Part shown: one piece after another, positions 39,361 through 52,008 of the stretch | How positions within the stretch are numbered: the first letter of the stretch is position 1 | Layout: each line of letters opens with the position of its first letter | NCBI RefSeq assembly: GCF_032854445.1 | Contig: NC_088300.1 | Span: forward strand, 38,346,458-38,410,457 | Reading direction: 5' to 3' | Length of the DNA: 64,000 nt | Origin: Liolophura sinensis | Taxonomy: Eukaryota > Mollusca > Polyplacophora > Chitonida > Chitonidae | Program-made: the position numbers and the translations under genes | The notes under the pieces: model-generated | Database searches by the model: none | Told to the model about the DNA's origin: nothing | The model's input: only the letters and a program-made list of their open reading frames with translations

Positions 39361-41185
39361 CTAGACTGCAAATGTTATTTGATCACAATGTCGTTCCTGA
39401 TTAAACAGGTAGCAGAGCAATAAATGTTTAAACTGATCCACAAACACCATGTCATGACTGAGATCAATGCTTGTTTATACTAAGTATTTGAAATATATCC
39501 ATTCTTTCCTGTTTTGATCCATTGTTGTATAATGTTTTCCATTATACGAATATTGTAGGATTTGTGCATTCTCAAAACGGTTGCATACTAGTCAAATTGG
39601 ACCTTTTGTAATGGAAGACTTTATTTACTGACTCTTAAGCAGGGCTTTAAAAGATCAGCTCTGCAGATTTCCTGGTATAAAATTGAGCAGAAACGTCAAA
39701 ATACATGCAACGTGTTCGACAATCAAATAGGCCCACAGTATCTGGAGAGGACTGAGTGGTACAAGACTGTATACGCTTTGATTGCCTTACAAAGAATATT
39801 CGCCGTGGCTGTTAAAAGCATCTTTTCTAACATTAACTCGTCAAAGTAACCCTTTAATCAAGTCCCAAAGGAAATGTCACTCAATTGTCACGAATTCAGG
39901 GATGCTTTGTCAGGATCTATAGAGATTAGTATGTGACAAGCTGGGCGAATCCTGATTTGTTATTCAAACAAAGTTAGTATGTTTTGACATGTCAAATAAT
40001 CGGTCATCAAAATTAATAAAATGCATTTGATGTGAACGACATCATTGTGTTTAACTCCCAATATCTCCCCAAAAGTTTGAATCTTTATGCATTTCGATGT
40101 TATAAATACTGAATATCAGCGATGATTGTGGTTCTTTGTGAGTGAACTAAACATACTGGAGCAAGATGGAACGGTTGGTTCAAAATGAAACTGGTGGTTG
40201 TTTCCAAATAGTTCAACTATTTTCTAATCCCATGTAAATTCCGAATCATTGAAAACGTTTATCTTATTTTGCATAGCATTTGTACTGTGGGAGTGTCAAA
40301 TAAAATTCACATACCATTCTATTTACCACTATAAATTAATTTCTATACAAGCATCTTTAATTTTTTGTGTGCATTGTCACGTGGATATGGTCGGTATATT
40401 AAGTTAACTATACAGCCGCTCTGCCACCGCCACGCCATACCCACACCTGAGCAGAGTGATACTATGCAAGGGATAAAACTTAATCCACTTAACTTCACTA
40501 AGTAAATCGACAGAAAGCCGTTTGTCAAAGCAGTACCTGTTTATTTTAGCGTGTATTTATGTGTACATGTAGGGCCTACACTTTGTTCTAGTTTCACTTT
40601 GTTGGAAAGCTACTGTGGGTCAAACGTTCACAATATAGTTGAAGCACACACGTGAAGGTTGTGCTTTCTAGTAGTTTTTCTAAGAAAATTAAGAGAGCGT
40701 ACATAAGTGTCTATAGGACAGTGAACAACAGCATTGTGAACAATGCACTTGATCACTGACACGTGGCATTCAGCTCTCGCTTGACACCTAATTTAGACTA
40801 TATATATGTTAACTGATCAGCGTCACTCATGATTAAATAGGTAGCAAAGAATACACGTACATGCTTAAACTGCTTCACAAACACCATGTCATAACTAAGC
40901 TCTTTGCGAACATTAATTATTTTAAATATATTCATTCTATTAAGTTTTATTAATTTCTTCCCATTCTCAGAAAGCGCAGAATTGGGATGTACTTTTCTTT
41001 TTTTTTTCTAATGAGCAATTCCCTGTTTCTTGTATGAGCTTTATTTTTTGAAGGAAGACAGGTTTTAGTTGAGAAGGCTAAGGAAGGATACAGATTTGTG
41101 GTATGAAGATGTCCTATCGTGTGTTAAAGAAGAATGAATTTCCTGTAAGAAAGCAGGTGTAAACAACACGAATCATGATTCACAA

Positions 41186-41590
41186 ATTAAAAACACAAAT
41201 TTTAATTAATTTTTATAATTCATGTTAGTAACAGTGTTACTTGCGTTTATAAAAGTTTGGGTGGAACAGATTTCCTTAACAACTTGTATATTGAAAACTC
41301 GACATCGACTTTTTGAAACTCAACAAACGTCGAGTTTTGGGGATGGATACAAACATATATCTAAAATCCACTTAGTTTTTTTGCCGGAAAAATAAAAAAA
41401 AAAATTGCACAAAACTCTGAACTTACCACCATTTTTTCGATTTTTAATACTTCTAGAATATTGTTACTTGTGGTTTCTACATTAACAGCACAATTGAGCC
41501 CTTCTCTCTCCCCCGAGCATTGCGGTGCGTTCATAAGGGATATATATTAATCTATTTAACTTCATTAAAGTTTTCTCAATTGGTTGTTTT
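41186..41590 (+). repeat. 390-bp module, forward copy, U5
   Basis: Forward copy, no inverted partner. The open frame seen in sister copies is broken by a one-base change in the A-run near 41395. Confidence 0.7.
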
Positions 41591-42368
41591 TACAGCAAGG
41601 TGGTGGTAATCGCCGATTAATCTGTTTTATATGTGCCTGGGAAAAAAATTAAACATGGTGAATACAGTCAGCATCAAGTGAGTTTTCTATTCTGAGAAAA
41701 CTGAAGAATTCCTTTAAAACGACATGCGGAATTTGATTTAACCTCATTTTGAGAAATTGTTTCACGTAAGAGTTCAGTATTCTTTCTTTATTTTTTTTCC
41801 ACGAAAATATTTTTAAAGATTTGGAGTCTTGAAGATTTCAGAGAATTTGCTGATTATTTAATGCTTGGTTTCCTGTGTGGATACATATATAGTATACATA
41901 TGTGGGTGAATAATGCATATCTCCGACTAATGACCATTCGTGTTAAGTCATCCTGATGTTAATTTATATTTATAAACATACAGCACGGGATAATAATTGC
42001 TAATTATCATTTCTCAATACTGCTTTGAGGAGGGGGACAATAACAGTCTCAATTTCTAAGGACGTTACAAATGTCAAGGAAACAATGAAATTATACACTG
42101 TTTTGTTTGGAAGCCGATCGAGGACCAGTCGTTATTTGGTTGATGGATTGATGAACAATTAATCATCTTAATATCTTCAATATACGATTTTATACGATGT
42201 TTTTTCCTCTCATGCACCCCCAACTGTGTTGTCAACACAACTCTGCCTTTGTGGTCAGTCTTTGGACCGGGCTTGTCAGTTGCTGTGTCTTATCTCACCT
42301 GGTCAGTCTGACCGTTATTCTCAAGAGCTAAGTGGCCATGGACTCGTCCCGTGACAAAATACTCTCAC

Positions 42369-42397
42369 GGTCACGTGACCTTACGTGCACTATAAAT
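42369..42397 (+). promoter_or_regulatory. Upstream promoter-like block, U5 (intact form)
   Basis: Here the upstream duplicate is identical in its core to the PNT promoter: GGTCACGTGACC at 42369-42380, ACGTGCAC, and TATAAAT at 42391-42397. This is either the ancestral state or the result of conversion by the true promoter. Confidence 0.45.
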
Positions 42398-43802
42398 TCT
42401 GAACATTCTTAAAGGACATAAAGTAATCCATTTAGCTTTATTAAAGTTTCTCAATTGGTTGTTTTTACAGCAAGATGGTAGTAGTCGAAGATTAATCTGT
42501 TTTATATGTGCCTGGGAAAATGTTGGCTTGATGGACAGAAAATGGCCTTGCTCACATAGGCCGACATCGTGTGGTTTTATCAGTTTGAAAAATAAAATGT
42601 ATAAAGTAGTGAATTTTCCGCAGACAATTGAGTTACAAATCGCATGATGTAAGACTTTACATTTTTAATTACGACCGAGAGTCTTTTGTGCTATTTACAA
42701 AGATTCCTAGAAAAATAATGGAAATAACTTGTATAAAATGAAATATAATGAATAAAGTTACTTGTGGTTTTATTAAAAGAAGAAATTACAACCTCACAGT
42801 GTCTTGGATGCTCCTCCGAAGCATGTCTTTGTCATCTCTATACAGCTTGACCAGACTGGCCGCCTAATGAGCGGTTTCCTGTGAGGATATCTCAAGTACA
42901 TGTTCGGGTGAAATACACACATGGCGGCATAAACAGTTATGTCTGATGTTAATTCATATCGATTAAGATGTAGCAAGCGTCATAATAACTGTTAATGATT
43001 TTTTGTAGAGAGGGACAGATTACCAGTCACCATTCTGGACAAAAACGACATGTCCGGGTGAAATATGTACACTGAGACTCAAATACCCGTTATGTCTAAT
43101 GTTATTTCATGTCAGTAACAATGCAGCACGTATAATAACAACAGACAACAAGGTTAACATTGGGCATTCTCGACAACGTTACAAGAGAATAATAAATTAA
43201 TCATATCAACAACAATTTGAGGTTTTCTGATAATTTCTCCATACCAAGCCACAAAAAGTGCCATTTGTTATCTCTCACTACCTTTTCCTCTACTATACAG
43301 GATCAATCAGCGAGGTTCTCTATCGACTTCCATAATAAGCAATCTGAGGGCTTATGTATTAGTTGCTATGTCTCACAATCAATAACATACGTCTGAGTGA
43401 TTACCATTATTCACACACATCCAACTGAATACGAGAGATTTGCTAAAGTAAATCTGCTAAAACTACCTGAAAATTGGTATAATTAAAAGAAAAATAATGT
43501 GTGTTTGTTTGAACTATTCTGAGTGTGTGGGTGTCTGTGTGATTAAGTGACATCGTCATTGTTTAATATATCCTGTAATCTGCAAGAACCACTAAGAGCT
43601 AGTTCACTCTGTGGTCCGTCGATATTGGGTTGATGGGTTGATGATTAATTATTTATTTTAATATCATCGTTATACGATTTAACTCTCACGAACCACCGAG
43701 AGGCCATGTTTTTCTCCATCATGCACCCCGTGGTCAATACAACTGTGCCTCTGTGGTCAGTCTGAGTGGCCGTGGACTCGTCTCGTGACACGATGCTCTC
43801 AC

Positions 43803-43831
43803 GGTCACGTGACCTTACGTTCACTATAAAT
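43803..43831 (+). promoter_or_regulatory. PNT gene promoter, U5
   Basis: Palindrome 43803-43814 and TATAAAT 43825-43831. The ACGTG core next to the TATA box is changed to ACGTT here, the only copy with that change, so a hypoxia-type site would be lost while the E-box remains. About 60 bases upstream (near 43760) are also deleted relative to U6. Confidence 0.65.
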
Positions 43832-44267
43832 TCTGAGGAATGCCGTCCACATGTCACAAGTCTCTTGTAAATCATCCCGATGTCACCGTCTGAAAACAGA
43901 ACTTTTCAGAGAAATTGAGCTTATCTATGAACGAACTACGGGTGGTGAATATAAAACAGAAAGGTAAAGCACGTATACTGTTTATTGGTTTGTTATAAAT
44001 ATATCTCAACAAACATATAACATTTGCAACCAGTGGAGATTTTTATGTCTTAACAATGTTAAGAGTTTGTGAGAATTTGCTGTGAATACACTTGTTCTAC
44101 AATAAATTATAAGTTACAATTTGCCTTGAGGACTGGGTCGATGGAACCCGATTGAAAGCTTGATATTCCTTGTACCACGATGTTAATAGTGTAAATGTTT
44201 CTTTACGACCGGTTTTGTCTTATTCTGTTTCAAGGTTCTGCTGCTTAGTGAGATTGAATTTATCGCC

Positions 44268-44722
44268 ATGTGTCACGAGGACCAAGTTGTGCCGAATGTG
44301 TCGGACAGACTCCGGATGGACCAATCAAATGAACTGTGTGAAAACGCCATGCTTGGTAAAGGTGCAGTAAAACTCTATCGTGCTTCGTCAGTCATTACTA
44401 TTTGCTTTGTTATTTTTTGTAAAGAATGCCTCTAATACGTTCAACTGCATGGTAATGTCAGAGGAACTTCCTCGAAAATGGCACAATAACTGTAACTCGT
44501 ACTTTTTCCTCAGATCCCCGGTGTTGGTCACGTGATGATGTCCGCCAATGGCTGCGCTGTATGAAACTGAACAACAGCCTGGATGTGAATGTGAATATTT
44601 TACCTATGAACGGAAAAGGACTTTGTCTGATATCTCTGGAGACGTTTAGGAAACATATTCCCCGGGGAGGAGAAGTACTATACAGGGATCTCTGGAGGAG
44701 GGTGGGGACTTACAATCACTAA
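44268..44722 (+). CDS. PNT-domain-only protein, copy 5 (B type, intact)
   Basis: Exon 1 ends at 43963, exon 2 is 44235-44355 with ATG at 44268, and exon 3 is 44514-44722. The product is 98 residues. B-type markers are NELCENAML at the end of the lead segment, Cys33 before the domain Trp, Asp at 53 (LDVN) and Thr95. Asn51 is Ser here. The helix motifs WSRDDVRQWL, MNGKG and GEVLYRDLWRRV are unchanged. No stop or frameshift is visible, so this copy shows that the B lineage is not simply a pseudogene lineage. Confidence 0.8.
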
Positions 44723-44774
44723 ATATAATAAGTGCTATATATACAATTGAATATATTATAACTGACAGCTCATT

Positions 44775-44780
44775 AATAAA
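44775..44780 (+). terminator. Polyadenylation signal after deletion, U5 PNT gene
   Basis: A deletion after the gene removes the usual signal and brings an AATAAA to about 53 bases after the stop codon. Confidence 0.4.
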
Positions 44781-44852
44781 TATATAAGCAAAACATCACC
44801 TGTTGTATGCCTTCTGTTTATGAACTTGGTTAATAGGAGTGTACTAGGAGTA

Positions 44853-45500
44853 AACTACCGGGCAAAAGAAAAGTATAACCTTGTTCAGCACCACAAGAAA
44901 GAGAAAGAAAGACAGACAGTATCAACATGATAAGCATTATATTGAAATAAACCATTTTCCAAGTTCTGTTCAAAAATTCAAAGCCATATGGATATTACAC
45001 TTGTTGGCAGGCCGAGTAAAGAAGGCATGGGGTAAATCTGAAAAATTACACAAATGCAAGTAAAGGGACTCGTTTAAAAAGGTGTACCTAATGTCCTATC
45101 ATGTCATAAGACAGATCGTTAGTGGCGTGTGTGAGCACCGATTGCATCAATTAAAGCCAAAATACGTCTCCTCATGGAAGTCGTCAGCCGCCGGATGACG
45201 TCATCAGGAATTCTGTCCCATTCCTCAAATAAAGCCTGTTCGAGCTGTTGCCTGTTTTGTGGGGGAGGGACGCGTTGTCTCAGACGTCGATCAAGATGAT
45301 CCCACAGATGCTCTAAGGGATTTATGTCTCGCGATCGCGCTGGCCAAGGCAGTACGTGGACATCATCGGTGTCCAGATAATTTATTACAACTCTGGCGGT
45401 ATGAGGTCGTGTATTGTCCTGCTGCAAAAGGATTATTCAACTTATTTTTCCATAGAAAAAACTGCATTTAAAAGTTATACGTTTCTTTTGCCCGGTAGTT
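44853..45500 (-). mobile_element. Tc1-like element, internally deleted, U6
   Basis: Same 648-bp length, same termini (AACTACCGGGC…CCCGGTAGTT) and same TA target as the U3 copy, so it spread by unit duplication and not by transposition. Confidence 0.85.
45119..45427 (-). pseudogene. Tc1 transposase C-terminal remnant, U6
   Basis: A 102-residue open frame from QQDN to the normal C-terminus SMRRRILALIDAIGAHTRH. The SPD motif has become SRD. Without the N-terminal two thirds it cannot be an active transposase. Confidence 0.85.
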
Positions 45501-45653
45501 TATATATTTGTTTGTATATTTTGGAAATTGAATACTGTATATTTGAAACAAGCGTGGTGGTAATCGACAATGCAGTAACTGTTTTGTTATTTCAAACTGC
45601 CGCCATTAATCATTAAATTTGTCCTGTAGGCCAATCTACGCACATCCCATGCA

Positions 45654-45747
45654 ATGGACGAGTTAATTAAGTTGTTGCATTCCCATCGTACTGATTTGAA
45701 TGATGGTGTTTTATGTTGTACTGAACTGTTTCACTTACACAATGATG
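45654..45747 (+). other. E1 exon-like piece, U6
   Basis: Open frame identical in length to U1, ending at the gtaagt donor. The matching acceptor reads ttctgcag near 46765. Confidence 0.25.
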
Positions 45748-45885
45748 GTAAGTTTTGTAGATTTAACTCCTAACTTTAGGCCACGGTCGAAACCACGATA
45801 TCTGGATTCGGAATCGAATTTTATCCGCATGAACGGTTACGGCGATTGTAAGAATAAGGCTGAAATACTGCCAATATGGTGTGTG

Positions 45886-46138
45886 TTTATTTATTTGTTT
45901 ATTTGATTGGTGTTTAACGCCGTACTCAAGAATTTTTCACTGATGCGAATGTGGCCAACATTATAGTGGGAGGAAACCGGACAGTGGCCCGGGGGAAACC
46001 CACGACCCTGTGCAGTGGAAGCCACCAAGAACTGGACCAAGGCGTCCGCACTGATGACAGTGTTAGCACAGCACAATGACACAGGGGCCTAAAACTAGGC
46101 CACAGATGGACAAGACGACCATGGGCCTGGCAATTCGG
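45886..46138 (+). mobile_element. SINE-like interspersed repeat, U6
   Basis: Co-linear copy at the same place in the unit, with the GGCC palindrome. Confidence 0.6.
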
Positions 46139-47566
46139 TGGGTTGTCACATGTATTTTTAGCAAAAATGTAAACGCGCGTTGAAATTTTATGCTGTTTTC
46201 TCTCAGAATGATAGATAACGTGTTAACTCAATAATATGGGTAAGAATTCGTTATCGACTGTGGCTTCAATTTCCACCAGATGTATCACATTTTAGAGCAA
46301 TAATCCAGGAGCTATGGATTGGTGGGTAATCACAGTTCACAGCACTCAGCATTGAGTATGCCCACCGTTGGCATCATGAAGAGCTGTGGGGCCGATCAGC
46401 TGTTATCGTTCTAGAATGTGCGTAAGCACACTGGCACTTACTCCTATGAACTAACAAGTTACAACCGATAAGGCAGTAACAAGTTATGGTAACAGAGAGT
46501 ATTATTTTACTCACCCTGTCTGCGGTAGTCTAAATGTACATGTACAAGTGTAATAGCCTGCATGGAGTTATTCGGCATTGAGGTTTACCCTGAAAGCGAT
46601 TGTGGCGTGTTTTGTTTTATACGGATCTTGGTGATTTCTGATACATTTGCAGATCGTGGAACCCATTACACCGTTACAACAGCTTATCGTATATTATAAA
46701 TCCATATACTGTAAGTAAATATGTAAACGAATCATTGCCTCTTGTATGTGTTCTGTTTTTCTGCAGTGTACCTTTCTGTACATCGCGGTATACTAGTAAC
46801 GGAATGGACGTGAAACAAATGTGGTGATAATGTACAAAACAATGTCAGCAATCAAGGAAAATATTAACAATATCTGCTGTTGGCAAATGCATGTATTTCC
46901 GGCAATGAACGAGTTCGCTAAGCTGTTACACGTCCACGCATGGTACTGATTTGACACATTGGTGCTTTATGATGTACTCCAGAAGTTTTCACGTATGGAA
47001 GGACACTGGGTTAGAGACTGTGATGGTGTTGGTATATAAATGGTTCTGGCAAAGTTGGCCAAGCCCATTAGAAGAATGCACTGACAATCTGCTCAACAGC
47101 GCACGTGTATAATTAATCCGTCGGTAAGATGAAAGGACAAAAACAATGTTGGACTATGAAAAAAAACAACAACAACATATATAAGCTATATAAATTATAG
47201 CGTTGTGCTGAACAATAGACCCGGGTAATTTAGGCCCAGAATGGTGCAAATCCTCAACACCTCTCTCTCTCTGATTCCCATGTATCCAGCTCTGCATGCG
47301 CCCTGCCCTGTTTCTTACATAACGTTGGTGATAGAACTTAGCACCTCGAACATAGGTTAAATACATTCCTTGCAAAACCGCTTATTATTGATAATGCCAT
47401 AGGGGGTGCGTATTTTATGACTCTGGTTTTCGTATGCACTTTGATCTTGCCTAAAGGACCAGACAATATGCCATGATGCCATCATCATATGACATTCCAC
47501 TACAATCTTTCTTACAGGTTGCATACGTTATATGTTTGTCGAGATATATTTTTAACAAACAAATAA

Positions 47567-47959
47567 CCAACCAACTGAAAAAACTTTAATGAAGTTAAAT
47601 GCATTAATTTATATCCCTTATGAAAGCACCGCAATGCTCAGGGGAGAGAGAGGGGCTAAAGGGTGCCGTTAATGTAGAAACCACAAGTAACAATATTCTA
47701 GAAATATTAAAAATCGAAAAAATGGTGGTAACTTCAGAGTTCTGTGTAATTTTTTAAAAAATTTTCTTCAAAAATACTAAGTGGAATTTAGATATATTGT
47801 ATCCATCCCAAAAACTCGACGTTTGTTGAGTTTCAAAAAGTCGAAGTCGAGTTTTCAATATACAAATTGTTAAGGAAATCTGTTCCACCTAAACTTTTAT
47901 AAACGCAAGTAACACTGATACTGACATGAATTATAAAAATTAATTAAAATTTGTGTTTT
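47567..47959 (-). repeat. 390-bp module, inverted copy, U6
   Basis: Same place and orientation as in U1; partner at 50813-51220. Confidence 0.75.
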
Positions 47960-48989
47960 GTGCCACCATACTTATTGGCAATTCCATATCTACTCCGACC
48001 GGGAATATTTTTACACCTTAACACACCTAGAGATGTCATTGTATATACAACACCTTGGGGTAAATTCTTCATTTTGATAAAATTTGGCAAACCATAATAT
48101 TTTTCGGCTTGTTATAAAAATGCGATGAAACTTACTTAGACAGACAAGGGTGATAAGGCTTTCCAAGAATGGACTGAGGCAACATAAGACGTGCTTTCAT
48201 ATTTTAAACTATTTATACATATTCTCAAAAGCTGTATCTTATTCTTTAAGATAAGTCAGTTGAATAAATGCCTCTAAATATATATGTCTCTTGTAGATTG
48301 GAGGTTTTAATTCTGAACTCACAAAAAGAAAGATACTGCATGTTAACTGATCAGGGATTATACTTGCCGGACCTGATCACGGATTGGTGAATTTTAAAAC
48401 TTCAAACTCTTGAACAATTGCACACTGATTAATATAAAGAGCGGTTTCCTTATAGTAGTAGCGGAGTATTATAGAGCATGGTATATACACTACTTATCAA
48501 CAATTACATTACATCTATGTATGTACACTTCCTGTATGGGAGCACGAGAAAAGTGTCTGTTTTGTTTTTGTCTAGTTTTGATAGTCCTGGCTGGAACAAA
48601 CACCAGATGGTGATACATAAACTGAAATTTATATTTGGTACCGCTTAGATGAATTTTTGTATCAGGTTTAAGAAATTGCTTAATCAAAATTAACATAAAG
48701 ATTCACGTTTTATGTCTATACGCAACACCCTTCGTTAACTTATATTTAATATTCACAAGAAAATGTGAGCGAGTGTTAATTCTAAGTAAATAATTATTTA
48801 TAAATCAGGCTAAGTAAAGGTAAAAACGATATTATCTGCATTCTTGGTTGCTAACTTTACCTATTTCAAATGGATGCCAATAAGTGAGACTAAAATTTCA
48901 CACTGTTTACAACGCGCTATAGTTCCTAACAGTTTTGAAACATACACGGAAAGAGATCAAGCAGTGATCAACATCATTGTGAATAATGT

Positions 48990-49036
48990 ACGTGATCACA
49001 GACACGTGTCACTCTGTTGAGGCTTGACACGTGATC
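48990..49036 (+). promoter_or_regulatory. ACGTG cluster, U6
   Basis: All three cores as in U1 and U3. Confidence 0.22.
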
Positions 49037-50812
49037 TAGACTACAAATGTTATTTGATCACAATGTCGTTCCTGATGAAACAGGTAGCAGAGCAATAAAT
49101 GTTTAAACTGATCCACAAACACCATAGCACGACTGAAATCAATGCTTTTTTATGCTAAGCATTTTAAATATATCTTTTCTTTTATGTTTTGTTCTATCCT
49201 TGGATAATTTTCTCCTTTATAAGAATATTGTAGGATTTGTGCATTCTCAAAACGGTTGCATACTAGTCAAATTGGACATTTTGTAATGGAAGGCTTTATT
49301 TACTGACTCTTAAGCAGGACCTGAAAATATTAGGTCTGCAGACTTTTCTGGTGTAAATTTCAGCAGATACTTCAAAATACATGCAACGTGTTCAACAATC
49401 AAATAGAACCACAGTATCTGGAGAGGAATGAGTGGTCTTTTTCTAGCATCTTTTCTAACATTAACTCGTCAAAGTAACCCTTTAATCAGGTCCCAAAGGA
49501 AATGTCACTCAATTGTCACGAATTCAGGGATGCTTTGTCAGGATCTATAGAGATTAGTATGTGACAAGCTGGGCGAATCCTGATTTGTTATTCAAACAAA
49601 GTTAGTATGTTTTGACATGTCAAATAGTCGGTCATCAAGATTATTAAAATGCATTTGATGTGAACGACTTCATTGTGTTTAACTCCCAATATCCCCCCAA
49701 AAGTTTGAATCTTTATTCACTTCGATGTTATAAATACTGAATATCAGCGATGATTGTGGTTCTTTGTGAGTGAACTAAACATACTGGAGCAAGATGGAAC
49801 GGTTGGTTCAAAATGAAACTGGTGGCTGTTTCCAAATAGTTCAACTATTTTCTAATCCCATGTAAATTCCGAATCATTGAAAACGTTTATCTTATTTTGC
49901 ATAGCATTTGTACTGTGGGAGTGTTAAATAAAATTCACATACCATTCTATTTACCACTATAAATTAATTTCTATACAAGCATCTTTAATTTTTTGTGTGC
50001 ATTGTCACGTGGATATGGTCGGTATATTAAGTTAACTATACAGCCGCTCTGCCACCGCCACGCCATACCCACACCTGAGCAGAGTGATACTATGCAAGGG
50101 ATAAAACTTAATCCACTTAACTTCACTAAGAAAATCGACAGAAAGCCGTTTGTCAAAGCTGTACCTGTTTATTTTAGCGTGTATTTATGTGTACATGTAG
50201 GGCCTACACTTTGTTCTAGTTTCATTTTGTTGGAAAGCTACTGTGGGTCAAACGTTCACAATATAGTTGAAGCACACACGTGAAGGTTGTGCTTTCTAGT
50301 AGTTTTTCTAAGAAAATTAAGAGAGCGTACATAAGTGTCTATAGGACAGTGAACAACAGCATTGTGAACAATGCACTTGATCACTGACACGTGGCATTCA
50401 GCTCTCGCTTGACACCTAATTTAAACTATATATATGTTAACTGATCAGCGTCACTCATGATTAAACAGGTAGCAAACAATACACGTACATGCTTAAACTG
50501 CTTCACAAACACCATGTCATAACTAAGCTCATTGCGAACATTAATTATTTTAAATATATTCATTCTATTAAGTTTTATTAATTTCTTCCCATTCTCAGAA
50601 AGCGCAGAATTGGGATGTACTTTTCTCTTTTTTTTCTAATGAGCAATTCCCTGTTTCTTGTATGAGCTTTATTTTTTGAAGGAAGACAGGTTTTAGTTGA
50701 GGAGGCTAAGGAAGGATACAGATTTGTGGTATGAAGATGTCCTATCGTGTGTTAAAGAAGAATGAATTTCCTGTAAGAAAGCAGGTGTAAACAACACGAA
50801 TCATGATTCACA

Positions 50813-51220
50813 AATTAAAAACACAAATTTTAATTAATTTTTATAATTCATGTTAGTAGCAGTGTTACTTGCGTTTATAAAAGTTTAGGTGGAACAGATT
50901 TCCTTAACAACTTGTATATTGAAAACTCGACATCGACTTTTTGAAACTCAACAAACGTCGAGTTTTGGGGATGGATACAAACATATATCTAAATTCCACT
51001 TAGTTTTTTTGCCGGAAAAATTAAAAAAAAAATTGCACAAAACTCTGAAGTTACCACCATTTTTTCGATTTTTAATATTTCTAGAATATTGTTACTTGTG
51101 GTTTCTACATTAACAGCACAATTGAGCCCTTCTCTCTCCCCCGAGCATTGCGGTGCGTTCATAAGGGATATATATTAATCTATTTAACTTCATTAAAGTT
51201 TTCTCAATTGGTTGTTTTTA
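50813..51220 (+). repeat. 390-bp module, forward copy, U6
   Basis: Forward copy paired with the inverted copy at 47567-47959. Confidence 0.7.
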
Positions 51221-51996
51221 CAGCAAGGTGGTGGTAATCGCCGATTAATCTGTTTTATATGTGCCTGGGAAAAAAATTAAACATGGTGAATACAGTCAGC
51301 ATCAAGTGAGTTTTCTATTTTGAGAAAACTGAAGAATTCCTTTAAAACGACATGCGGAATTTGATTTAACCTCATTTTGAGAAATTGTGTCACGTAAGAG
51401 TTCAGTATTCTTTCTTTATTTTTTTTCCACGAAAATATTTTTAAAGATTTGGAGTCTTGAAGATTTCAGAGAATTTGCTGATTATTTAATGCTTGGTTTC
51501 CTGTGTGGATACATATATAATATACATATGTGGGTGAATAATGCATATCTCCGACTAATGACCATTGGTGTTAAGTCATCCTAATGTTAATTTATATCTA
51601 TAAACATACAGCACGGGATAATAATTGCTAATAATCATTTCTCAATACTGCTTTGAGGAGGGGGACAATAACTGTCTCAATTCCTAAGGACGTTACAAAT
51701 GTCAAGGAAACAAAGAAATTATACACTGTTTTGTTTGGAAGCCGATCGAGGACCAGTCGTTATTTGGTTGATGGATTGATGAACAATTAATCATCTTAAT
51801 ATCTTCAATATACGATTTTATACGATGTTTTTTCCTCTCATGCACCCCCAACTGTGTTGTCAACACAACTCTGCCTTTGTGGTCAGTCTTTGGACCGGGC
51901 TTGTCAGTTGCTGTGTCTTATCTCACCTGGTCAGTCTGACCGTTGTTCTCAAGAGCTAAGTGGCCATGGACTCGTCCCGTGACAAAATACTCTCAC

Positions 51997-52008
51997 GGTC
52001 ACGTGACC
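51997..52008 (+). promoter_or_regulatory. Upstream promoter-like block, U6 (TATA lost)
   Basis: The palindrome GGTCACGTGACC is intact, but a small deletion after ACGTGCAGTA removes the TATA box. Confidence 0.35.

Larger units (their letters stand above)
36151..44722 (+). repeat. Tandem unit U5, E1-deleted left half, B-type PNT gene
   Basis: The left half is as in U2 but more strongly deleted: the stub near 36800 is joined directly to sequence that lies about 200 bases further on in U2 (junction near 36830). It has no TA tract; the same site reads as a short mixed sequence near 41885-41905. The upstream promoter-like block is intact here (42369-42397), unlike in other units. It ends with an intact B-type PNT gene. 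Confidence 0.85.

Noticed and set aside
50889-51113. 74-83-codon frame in the 390-bp module (LETQQTSSFGDGYKH…)
   Set aside because: Open in several copies but stopped in others. It appears equally in inverted copies, has no recognisable domain and depends on A-run length.
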